Shown here: one piece after another, positions 49,945 to 61,397 of the stretch | Position numbering within the stretch: position 1 is the stretch's first letter | How the letters are laid out: each line of letters opens with the position of its first letter | DNA from: Apis mellifera | Lineage: Eukaryota; Arthropoda; Insecta; Hymenoptera; Apidae | Assembly (NCBI RefSeq): GCF_003254395.2 | Contig: NC_037640.1 | Span: 1,026,501 to 1,090,500, forward strand | Length of the DNA stretch: 64,000 nt | Direction of reading: 5' to 3' | Position numbers and translations under genes: made by a program | The notes under the pieces: generated by a model | What the model was told of the DNA's origin: nothing | The model's database searches: none | Seen by the model: only the letters and a program-made list of their open reading frames with translations

Positions 49945-52401
49945 ATGCGGAAACTCATCAATTTTGTGATGCTTCTTTGTTACTTCACTAGAAGTGTCGC
50001 AGCTTCGTATTGTTATCCAGATTATTGTCAAAATGTGGTAATTTTTAGTACTTCTTTTATTTTGCATTTAACTCTATTTTTGTTCAAATGCTCTGCGCAA
50101 TTGATTGTTTGAATTTTTAAATATTCATTCAGATTATTTTCATTGCAGAATTATTCTTAAGTCATCTGTTTTATTTTTTACAGACAAAAGTAATTGCTAT
50201 TCCTGGTTTCCAATGTTTATTGACAAAAGTTCAAAAAGGTGGAGGTATGATGAGTTCATTAAATGCATAAATGTGATTATTTATATAGTGTAATTTTAAA
50301 GTAAAAAATAGAAATTAGATATGTGAATTATTTATTTTTTTTTAGATTGCACCAAATTCACATTTGAAGGCTATAATCATTATCCACCAGATGAAGACAC
50401 AACTAAATTTAATTTACATGCATATATATATGAAGAGTTTGGATATAGAGTAACAGCTTTCAATTTAAGCATTACCAATGCAACTTTTCATGGTAATAAG
50501 TTTAGATGATTAGATGATTCTTTTAATCACTTGAATTTCTTTTCTATTAAATAGGACTGATAACACGTTATCAAAGTTTATTGAATGAAAATGAGTCTGC
50601 CTGTAGATATATACAACTTTACGGAAATGAAACTGTTCCGGCTCCAAAGGATCTATACATTTCTTGTCCATTTTCTAATGAATCTTATGAATCTATTCCA
50701 TATCAATTAGATTATCTTGTAACAGGAGAAAGATATAAGTATAGTAAACGATATATTTTCAATGTGCCTGCACATAAATTTATTGGTAAATATTTAAAGC
50801 AAACTTTTTTTTATTAAATGAAAATCAGTATTATATTTTGATAATGATTATGATTTTTTTAAATCTATTTTATTATAGAAGAAGATGCAAGTATAAAGCA
50901 ATATAGACCATTTGTATATATAGATGTATCAAATGCTCCCCTTCTTTCTTTACACATTCAACCACTACCAGAAAGTTATAATATAACTGGATATAAAATT
51001 TGGTTAATAAACAATGATACAGATTTTATAAAAACATTTAATATAACAAGAAAACAAGACTTACATTATAATTTTACTGCGCATATTGGCCACTTTTATT
51101 TTAAAGTTGCTTGCATGCATTCGGAATGCGGCGATTATGGATGCGTAAATAGTACTACTCCTTTTATTATTATACGTAAGCAAATAAATATTATTTATGA
51201 AAAATAATATAATATAATAAAATTTTGATTTTTTAATTAAAGAACAGCAATATTATTGATAATAATTGATATTGTATTTATGGTAATTGTTCTTATATTT
51301 TCTAGCAACATCTTCACCTCGTCTTTTAATTATGATTATCAGTGCTGTGTGGATACCAGCATTATCATTTTGTGTACTTTATCATCTTTATAGATTATAT
51401 AGAAGAGGTAAAATTGTAATATGTTTAAAATTTTTGTATAAATATTATTAGTGCAATTACATTATATATTTGTTTAAATTTTTATAGAAATATTGAAAAA
51501 AAGAGAAAAACCCAAATGTTTGTTAGTATATTCACCGACTCGGTTATCGCATGTTAATGTAATGGTTGAATTGGCAAAATATTTAAGAGTTTGTGACATT
51601 AATGCCATGATAGATGTGCTCGACATTAAGGATACTATGGACAAAGTTAGTACTAGTAATTCATTCCAAAATAAAATATTACTTCTGCAAAAAAGTTATT
51701 TTACGATTTATTATGGTTGTGATATAGGATCCAGAATGTTGGTGCGAGGCTGCCTTTCGAAACACAGAATTCATTATTGTTGCAACTTCTCCACCATCTA
51801 AAAAACCTGCTCTATCAACTATTTATGAAAATACTAGTAATTATCTTCTGAGATTGGTCAGAGAAAGAAAATTTCAAATTGAAAAGCGTTGCTATATTGT
51901 ACAATTACCGTATTGTAAATCGGATGACATTCCTGAAGAAACAAAGCATTTAAAAAGACTTTCTTTGCCAAAAGAATTACCTAAGCTTGTAAAAATAATT
52001 CATGCAACGGAACGTGTAAAATGTGCTTCTTCAGCATCTGACAGGAAATTTTTGGATTCTGTGAAATTAGCAAAACTCGAAACATTGGAAGAAGATGTAA
52101 ATAGTGTAAAAGATGGACAAGAAACTGGTCAGTTAAATTTTCAATTGTTTGCTTAATTTGAATGTGATTTCATATATTGATTTCATTTATTCATGTTTTA
52201 GAAAATCTTTTAGAAATTACAGAAATGTCAAATAATCGAACTCTTGCACCGGCTATATCAAATGATAACACCATGTTTCTAACGAATATCGATGAATTAA
52301 ATTTACTCGGCGAGAATGGAGAAGGCGAGCAAGAAGAACACACTAATAAATCTTTAAAGGACGATACTTGCGTGTTTCGTATCGATAAATTGAATTTGTG
52401 A
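49945..52401 (+). CDS. IL-17-receptor-like SEFIR-domain receptor
   Basis: A type I membrane receptor likely to signal through its cytoplasmic SEFIR domain, as in vertebrate IL-17 receptors. Exons: 49945-50037, 50184-50244, 50346-50492, 50555-50785, 50879-51175, 51306-51407, 51488-51645, 51728-52127, 52202-52401. All are in phase, giving 1689 nt and 562 aa. Residues 1-20 are a signal peptide (cleavage expected after SVAA). Residues about 21-278 are a Cys-containing, N-glycosylated ectodomain. Residues about 281-303 are a membrane helix (LLIMIISAVWIPALSFCVLY). The SEFIR fold is at about 318-455: KPKCLLVYSPTRLSHVNVM (strand A and box 1), the DVLD segment, WCEAAFRNTEFIIVATSPP, and IEKRCYIVQLPYC. 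The tail repeats the motif I-D-E/K-L-N-L (IDELNL, IDKLNL). The SEFIR call rests on recalled pattern, not a search. A Toll/IL-1 (TIR) receptor is less likely because its box motifs are absent. Confidence 0.75.
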
Positions 52402-52502
52402 TTTTTTTACTCATAATATTGTAAACAAATGTGACATTTATGTAAGTTAGATAATTTTTAAAAGTATAAGACATTTTTTTTATACATATATTGATTTAAT
52501 TT

Positions 52503-52508
52503 AATAAA
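52503..52508 (+). terminator. Candidate poly(A) signal of the SEFIR receptor
   Basis: AATAAA about 100 bp after the stop codon, followed by a T-rich stretch (TTCTTTTTGTT). Position and context fit a 3' end. Confidence 0.5.
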
Positions 52509-54192
52509 TGTTAGTTCTTTTTGTTACAATACAATTCCTAATATTCACTATAATTTGCATTTTATAATTTTCATTTTGTGTTTGCGTACAAATGTTTTAC
52601 ATATTTTTCTGTGTATTTAAGTGCATTTGCACACATTTATCGCGATATTAATGGACAATGATATAACAGTTATGTTCACACCGCATATACTTGTACTAAG
52701 AACATACTCGATTTTTTGAAAGTAAGTAAATATAATATATGTACAGAAAGCAAGTATGTATACAGTTTAACTAAATTTGTACTTGAACGCTTGCGTTATA
52801 AACAAGTGGTAATTAATTATTATAATGAAATGGAATGCTTTATTTTGTATATAAAGAAAAAAAATGCACATTTATTGCTTGAATATGATTACATCGATTA
52901 GTAACTGAAATAATTGAATCGATTATTTTTTGCACATTTGTCAAATTTTCGTTTCATGCATGTTATTTCACTTAAAACAATTCAATTTTACAATGAATTA
53001 TTTATCACAAGCTGGAAGCCATTAAAATGAACAATTCAATTGGAAGCTTAAAGTTTGATAGATTTAATAATTATCGTTATGGATTTGTTTTTTTTTTGAT
53101 GCTCAATTACGCAATCAATTATCGGGAAGTTATTAAGAAGAGCATTTAGGAAGTTAATCAGAAATTAGTCAATCTTTAAGGAATTGATGACCTTGTCAAA
53201 TAGTTAATAAGAATCATTTATTTTATTCGTATGTAATCTTTCCATTTATTTTTAATTTTTAATTATATCGAGATCTAAATGATGAAACTTAGGAAAATTA
53301 CCGATTTAATAATCGATGATTCTAATAGCTTCGAATATCTTCAAATATTTTAGAAAAGATTGACAAAATAAGAAGCGTTTAACTTTTAATATAATACAGA
53401 TGACATTTGAATATTTGTGCGAAAATGAAATGCAGTATATATTTTCATATTTTCACATTTTTTAAAATTTTTATTATTTCAAATTATCGATCTATTTGGA
53501 TTCTATAGTTTTTTTAATGAACGTATATTTCTATAGCGTCCAAATTATCGAAATTGGCAAGATATATTCTGTATTAAATATATCTTATGCCTTATAAAAA
53601 AATGTGAAAATAAAAAAAAACAAAAAAGAAGATACATAAATATATATTGAAGATTTCATTGTCTAAACAAAATTGTTTTCCTTTTTTATTAATATTTATT
53701 TAATGATTTTATAAAATTCTCTGTCCTAAGCAATCCGAAGAATTATTCTGTCATTTTCAAAAATATTTATATATGTGAAAATTATATGAAAATTAAAAAT
53801 ATAAAAAATTTAAATTAGTCTTGAAAATAGATGGAAAAAATAATTACAAATAATTATAATTATGAATTATTACTATTCGTAAATCTTTCTTGTAAAAATT
53901 TATTAATTCGAAACTTTTAATTTTTTTAATTTTTTTATAATTTATGTTTTTTGAAACTGAGGAAGATAGGACAATTTGGTTGAATTAAATAGAATAGTAG
54001 GATAAAAAATTACATAAGAATAAATTATTATTATTAAACAAAATACGTGTTGACAATATTTTTTATGCTTGCAAAAATCTTCTATTTCTTTAAATTTAAT
54101 ATAAATATATACACAGTCATTGTTAAAATGACATTGTTAAAACAATACTTTTTTTCAAATTAAAAAATATGCTAATTATCGTTTCAAAATCA
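52509..54192. other. Convergent intergenic DNA
   Basis: AT-rich DNA between two genes that end toward each other, including the 3' UTRs of the SEFIR receptor (plus) and Ret (minus). On the minus strand an AATAAA lies near 53898. The open frame at 52716-52901 has low-complexity composition and no recognisable domain. Confidence 0.6.
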
Positions 54193-57100
54193 TTATTTTT
54201 TCATATTCGTTAGATTTTTTTGTGATTTTTTTAGAACATCCTCAGATTGACTTTCATCGATATCATTTTCATTGGTAAAAACGAGTAATTCTTTCATTTC
54301 TGCTTCCTCTTCTGTTTCTGTTTTTATCTCTGTTTTTATCTCTGAGGATTTCTTACCTTCCATATCTATATAAGATTGCAAGTGTTCATTCGTTGATGTA
54401 ATTAAATCATTTTCGCTATTACTGGTTACACTAGTGTTTCTAAATTTGATAGGGCTCTCATAATGATTAACTTGAAAATTCGATGATTGATCATTTATAT
54501 ATAACTTAACAGATTTTTCGGAAGAGGTCGCTAAAGGTTCTTGCCAAAAAGTATGGAGCTTGTCAATCTTGTCACATTTAGTCACTGTATCAGAACAAGG
54601 TTTTTCTAAGTAGTTGACAACATCTATCTTCAAACCATTGATTTCACAATCTTCCGTAACATCATTACCAGAACCTGTTTTAAGAAAACAATTCTAAATG
54701 TAAAAACAATACTTTTCTTTTCTGTTTGAGACAAAATAACGAGAAAATACATACTACATGGACTGTCCAAAGCGTGAAGTGAAGCAAAATAAGCCTGATT
54801 GTCAACAGTTCTTGGATTCAAATCCAAATATTCAACGCTATCCTCTAACATTTTTTCCAAATGATTAGTAAGTTCCTTAAATGATGGCCTGATGACAGAT
54901 TCTTGATGCCAACATGACATCATCAGTTTGTATCTAAAATTAAAGAAATTATTTATATAAAATATTGTTAAAAATTTTAATTATACATCCCGAATAACAA
55001 TATATTTAAATACCTAAAGTATATAAACTATTCATAACGATTCTTATGTTAACTTGTATTTATATTCAAAATAAAAAAATATAAATACGAAACAAAGACA
55101 TTCTGACAATCAATATTTTGGCTTCATATAAATTGCTTTTTAATCTTTTTAATTTCTTTTCTTTTCATTTATCTGTATATACTTTTTTTATTTTTATCAT
55201 ATTGGTTATTTTGTTTAATCACTCGCACTCTCATATACGTTTATTATTCATATCAATTTATATAATTTTATAATTATTTATTCTTAATATATATATTAAA
55301 AAAATAAAATCGTATTTTTTCATTATTAATTGACTTACAACTGTAATGAACAATTTGTCGGTCTTTCCATACGGTATCCAGCTTTGAGTAAATTGTAGAG
55401 ATTGTGCACGTCTACACCGGGATAAGGAGATGCACCTAAAGTGACCAATTCCCAAAGAAGAATACCAAAACTCCAAACATCTGATTTGCTAGTATATACA
55501 TGATCCGCGAGAGATTCAGGTGCCATCCATTTTACCGGCACTGCAAAAATGTATATCAAATAGAAAAAAACTAAACTATGATGTGATTTTTATTAATATT
55601 TGAATTTCCAAGATTTTATTATTGTGTAAAATGGGTTAGTTATCATGTCCAGTTAACAAATAATTAATTTTTAAAAATTAAAAAAATAATCATGAAATAT
55701 TAAATTATATTTTCAAGATAAAACATAAATCTTTTAATCTTTTTTTAAAATATGAAAAATATTTGCTGAAAACATTTTGTGAATTATTGATTTTTGTTAT
55801 AAAACAATGATCATTTAATCAAATTAATAAAACAAAGATTTCATTATATTGTGATATAAAAAATTACTTAAATTATATATGTTTAAGATAAAACTTAAAT
55901 TTTTATTTATTTATATAAATTATTATAATTACTTTTTTTTTATGATATGGAAAATATTTATCGAAAATATTATTTCGTGATATAATTTAATTTTTTATAT
56001 ATTTTATTATTTTATAAAAATGCTAAAAACGATTAGAGATTAATTAAATAAAGATCTCATTGCATTACATTATAAAAAGTTGTTTGAATAAAAAATACAA
56101 TTAATATAAACAAAAAAAAATTGGTGTAAATAAATAGAATAACAATTTATATTTTATAGATATAAGATTATAGATAGAAATATCTTAATAAATAAAGAAA
56201 AAGATTTTGTTTTAATTAAATTAATATTTAAATTAAATTAATATTTAAATTAATATTTCTTTCATTTTTTAACCATTTGTCCAAAAAATACAACGAATAT
56301 AAACAAATCAATAATCAATTCTTCAAATTTTAATGTTAAATAAATTAAAAAGTCTTGAAATTATTCAAAAATTTTCAAATTATCATTAAATGGATCTTAA
56401 CTTTACTTTTAAATAATAGTCTATTAATAATAATAAATCCACAAAAACAAAAAATTATTTTAAGAAATAAATAATATACATAAATATAATATACATAAAT
56501 AATGAACTAATTTATATGTTAAATTTATATGTTATTATACGAAGACAAAATTTTAGAGATTCCTTTGAAATAATTCAACAAAAAAAATATATCTAAAAGT
56601 AAATATATCGCAAAAGTTTATAACAAAAATTACTCAAAAAATAAAAAAAAAGTAAATTAAAAGTATTCTAAATTAATTAATAATCTATTTTTGAAAAAAA
56701 AGAATGTTGAAAAAAAAATATTGATATTCTTATAGAGAATCATGATAAAAAATCATAAATGAGAAGAATCGGAAAGAAAAAATAACTTTTACCAAGGAAT
56801 TTATTTATAAATTCAGATATGATAAAAAAACATAATATTTAATAAAATAAAATAAAATTAATTTCAACTTTTTTTGATCCGAGAAAAAAAATGATAAAGG
56901 ATATAGTAAATAAAAAATCTCAAATTAAAATTTTAAAGTCAGATATAAAAAAGAGTGATGGAAATTTAATGGTTTCATATTTAAATTGCAAATATGGATG
57001 AGATAGTTTTTATCGATTCTGATGAAAATATTAATATCATAAATATTTTGTTATCTTGAAATAAATTGTGTTATTTAAAAATGTGATTAACACATATATA

Positions 57101-60100
57101 TAAAAATTAAAATATGTAAAATTTTATCAATATATATAATTTTAAAATATATAAAATATGATCAAAAATATAAATTAAAGATTATATAAAAGAATATTTA
57201 TTATATTCTTATATTAATGCATCTTTTCAATTATAAGATTTAAATTTGATTAATAATTAGTCTATCTTATAAAATAATGATTAAATATAATAAAAAAATA
57301 AAAATCTATATATTAAAAAAAGTGGAAATATATAAAATTATTTAAAAAAAATCATTTCTCAAATATCTAAACAGAAAAAAATTAATAAAAAAAAGAATAT
57401 TATATAAAATATTAATATTTTTACAATATTAATAAAATATCTTTTTTAAATTAATATATTTCTTTGATATCAGAATATTTTTGCAATATAATATTTAATT
57501 ATTTAGCTTATTTCTGATTATCTAAAAATATATTATATACATTAAATAAATAAAATACATTTGTTTAGCAATTTTCTATTTTTATCATATTCTTACAATT
57601 TTTTTTAACAAATTTAAAAAAAAATCTTGTTCATAGTATTTTGAACAAATATATTTCGTTAATTGTAGTGTAATTTATTAATATGAGTTATTGTAGATTA
57701 AATTATTAAGTAACTATAAATTTTGCTTTTAAGATTACTTTTGATAATTTACATTTTTTAGTATATAAAATATTTTTTTTAATTTTTCAAAAGCCATTGC
57801 TATAATTTTTCAAAGCCATTGTTATGACAAAATATATCAAAAAATAGACATAAAATACATTAGCAAAAAATTAAAAGAAAAATATTCATTATAATGTCAA
57901 GATAGTTAAAAATGTAATTTTGCTATATGATAATTTCGATCGTATTCTGTCAAACTATCAAGAAATCCTATAAATTAAACTAGAAAGTTCACTTTCGATC
58001 AACATATTTTCCAGATACCATCAACTATCACTTATTTTATCTTGTGTAATATAGTTTGAAATATAGTATTTTTTAAAAAATCATAATAAAATAAAAAATT
58101 AAGACTTAAGATTTATTTTTAAAAGTGTTTAATAAAATTATATTCTCTTCAGATAAAAGATAAATTTTCAATTTCATTTAAATTAATTATTTTAATTGAA
58201 AAAAATCTAATGGAATTATAAATATATATACATAAATATTTCAAGTTAAAAGATTTGCAGAATTTAGATAACGATTTAATATATTATGTATTAGATTTTA
58301 AAAAAAGATTTAGTTGATTGAAATAATGTTTCGTAAAATTACTTTCTCATAAAATCCTAGAGAATAATGGAGAAAAAAATTATGAAAGTTCGTCTACATG
58401 GATAAAGATACGTGATAAGAAGGAAAATCGATACAAAAATTTTTTTATAAAATTTTTCGATGAAAAAACATACCTCGCCCTTTGCTGCGCTTTAAATATG
58501 CATCATCTTCATAGACATCACGAGTTAATCCAAAATCAGAAATTTTACAAACTTTCTCGGCTGCGAGTAATACATTTCTGGCTGCGAGATCTCTATGAAC
58601 CAACTACAAACTATTCAGATTAATCTCTGTTTTCATTAATATATTAAATGTAGAAATTAATTTGTTGCCTTTTTGAAGTAATGAGAATGGTTATAATTAA
58701 TACAAACATAAATATAGATATATTTAAGTACATTATATTTTATATATGTAATTATAATATATAATATATATATTATAACTACATATATACTCATACATAA
58801 TATAGATTAAATTAGATGTGGTTAGAAAATATATTAAATGATGTGATTAGAAAATATATATAATACTTTTTTTTGTAAAACATTTATTTCATTTAAGAAT
58901 ATTATAGTAAGTATAATTAATGATTGATTTAAAAAAATGTTAGTTTTGATGTAATTAAGTTATCGATAATTTTTCAGTAAATATTTGAGAATATATATTT
59001 TCCAAATGATCTAAATAGATAATAAAATTAATTAAATAATCAGAGTACAAATAAGTTTAAATAGTAAATATATTTTTATAATAATAATATTTTTTATTTT
59101 TTTATATAATTTATACTTACAAAGTTAATTACAAAGTCTGTAATAAGTAAATATTTTTTTTCTTTTAAATTTATCATTTTTAATGATTTTAATAGGAATT
59201 AATTGATAGAGATAGTTAAGAGGGTTAATCATTTGCGAAATTACTCAAACACTTATTAATAAAATCGATATGAAATTATTAAAATCACTAAAATCACTAA
59301 AATTTTTAAATGAAATTATTTGAAATTATTTGAAATTACAAAATAATTAATTTAATTATTTCTTATTATTAATTAACGATTATATCTAATAAAACTTTTA
59401 AGATATTAAAAATAATCATTATGAAGTCTTTTAATTTTTTATTTTTTCTTTAAATAATCTTTTCTGCATAATCTAGATTAGATTATAATAATTTATACTA
59501 CACTATTTTGTTCATATCTTACTAAATGAAACATTTCAAACATTTAAATTGGCATTATAAGTGATATAAAGACACCAAATTAATTTCTACACCTACATAA
59601 TACAATATACAATATAATTAATACAATATAATTATTGATACAAGGTTACCTTAATGTCGGCTAAGTATGCCATTCCTTTGCTAATCTGCCAAGCAAAAGA
59701 GAGAATATCGCGTGGCGTGACTGTGCAAACGGATGTTCCATTTGTTTCACCAACAGTGACGTTAGATAAAGCCGAACATCCACCAGTTCTTGCCTCGGAT
59801 TCCAGATGTCGATTACGTCTTAAATAATTTCTGCAAAATTTTGTATCCCACGATTGTAATATTTAAAGAAAATAGTCAATAAATTTACTTTCTCTAAAAG
59901 AGGGATATGAAATAATTAAATCAATATTTTATCGAAATTTAACTAAAGGCATAAATTATTTAAATAATCTTTTTTCAAAATATGATAAATTTGAAAGTAT
60001 AATTTAATATTTTTATTCATTTCATTATAGAATATGTTAAAAAAAAATAATTAATCAGAAATTAGAATAATTAAATAAGAATTTATTTATATGTTACAGA

Positions 60101-61397
60101 AAATGAGTAATAAAAGTATTACATTAATAAAAATTTATCTGATGTGATAAAAATTTTATTTTATATTTTTATAATATATATTATATATAATAATTTTCTA
60201 AAACAAGTTATCTTAAGGGACAAATCTTAGTATTTATCGAATAGAAATTAAAAATATAAATTTTAAATTTAGAAATTCAATAATATGAAAAATTATGAAT
60301 ATTTAATATAATTTAACGTTGATTATTAATAGATTTAATAAAAATAAAATAACTTTTAAATATTTTAAATCTAATATAAATTAAATTTAATTTAAACAAA
60401 TAAAAATTTAATTATTAATTAATATTTTGGAATACATACAGAAAATTAGAAATCTGAATTATCAACCCTATAAAGGAATCAATGCGTAGAATATCTATTT
60501 CTTGTCGTCAAAACGATATATTTCATTCATATAATCACCGATTCATTCCATTAAATATATATATATCGATATAAAAAATGCATATCACACATATGAAAAT
60601 GTATAATTTTTAATACTGATGAATTTCCAAAATTAAAATTGTCTTATTTAGATTTTATTCGTCAAATATTTCTTATCAATAATAAATACAGAAATAATTA
60701 AAAAATATTTTTCTTTTTTCCTAAGAATTTGTTCAAAAAAGAAGATAATTAATAAACAACAATAATAATAAAATATAATTTCAAATTATTTAAAAAACTT
60801 TCAAATCAAATTTATTAAATATTTGTCAAAGTAAAAAAAAAAAAAAAATATTTGTCAAGATGAAATGAAATGCATGTCGACACGATCATAATGTCGTCTG
60901 TACGTCGTTTTTCTGTCGCGACGCTACTCCTTTTCGTGCGTTCCATGAAAATGCGAGACGGAAGAAGAATTCAATTAACGCACATTACTCGCCAATTCTC
61001 TCGTGGAACTCGGTTATTGTCCGGATGCTGGGGAAATTTCGTTATGCGGAATTTCATAGTCTGTGAACGCAACTTCTTAAGTACATACTCACCGCAACGA
61101 GCCAAACTCCGCGAATTCGATGATGAGATAGACAGGAGCCCCGGGTGTGGTGCAAGCGCCCAGCAATCTGATCACGTTCGGATGTTGAGCCTCTTTTAGT
61201 AGCTGATATTCTGACAATAAGTCTGCCAATTCGGAGGCGCACGCGTTTTCTTTTAATGTTTTCACCGCGACAGTCGTGGGCCCTGAGATTCCCCCTATGT
61301 CGATCGCTTTAGCGCGTAACACTCTACCAAATTCTCCTTCGCCAAGTACTTGTTCGATGGTCAATCGCGATCGTGGGAACTCCCATTTTGGATCCGG
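54193..61397 (-). CDS. Ret: Ret receptor tyrosine kinase (kinase domain and tail; 5' part outside window)
   Basis: A receptor tyrosine kinase of the Ret family. Exons seen, in transcript order: 61093-61397, 59650-59830, 58474-58603, 55339-55540, 54755-54933, 54193-54674. They join in phase to 1479 nt, the last 492 residues. Numbering from the first residue shown: DPKWEFPR (2-9), nucleotide loop GEGEFGRV (19-26), lysine of VAVK (46), alpha-C Glu63, a kinase insert in exon 2, HRDLAARN with catalytic Asp167, DFG with Asp185, activation tyrosines 193 and 198 in DVYEDDAYLKRS, then PVKWMAPESL. The spacing from HRD to DFG to WM matches human Ret 874/892/918. DPKWEFPR and SELADLLSE separate Ret from FGFR-type kinases. 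The tail has YIND (Grb2-type YxN), YIDM (PI3-kinase-type YxxM, Tyr434) and an acidic stretch. Membrane, cysteine-rich and cadherin-like exons are not in this window. Confidence 0.93.
55711..56068. repeat. Diverged tandem duplication in a Ret intron
   Basis: Two imperfect units (about 55711-55855 and 55881-56068) share in order: AAGATAAAAC(A/T)TAAAT, a (T)n stretch, TATG(A)AAAATATTT(G/A)(C/T)(T/C)GAAAA, and AATAAA(A/G)(C/A)...AAAGAT(T/C)TCATT. A similar word order at 4870-5110 suggests a dispersed family. Confidence 0.5.
58474..58603 (-). CDS. Ret: Ret exon with catalytic and activation loops
   Basis: A 130-bp exon, broken up in simple frame listings. It encodes LVHRDLAARNVLLAAEKV, then KISDFGLTRDVYEDDAYL, then KRSKGR. 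Both activation-loop tyrosines are kept. It ends in phase 1 and completes a Val codon with the next exon (VPVKWMAPE). Confidence 0.93.
59650..59830 (-). CDS. Ret: Ret kinase-insert exon
   Basis: A 181-bp exon joining the N-lobe (GSLR) to the catalytic loop. It begins NYLRRNRHLESEARTGG, goes through a variable Ser/Thr/Asn-rich insert containing NVTVGETNGTS, and returns to the conserved TPRDILSFAWQISKGMAYLA helix. The flanking sequences match the Ret layout, and the insert is of similar size to vertebrate Ret. Confidence 0.9.

Noticed and set aside
51646..51801. Continuation of the SEFIR-receptor exon 7 frame beyond 51645 to a stop
   Set aside because: It breaks the SEFIR domain. Splicing from 51645 to 51728 restores the domain in phase.
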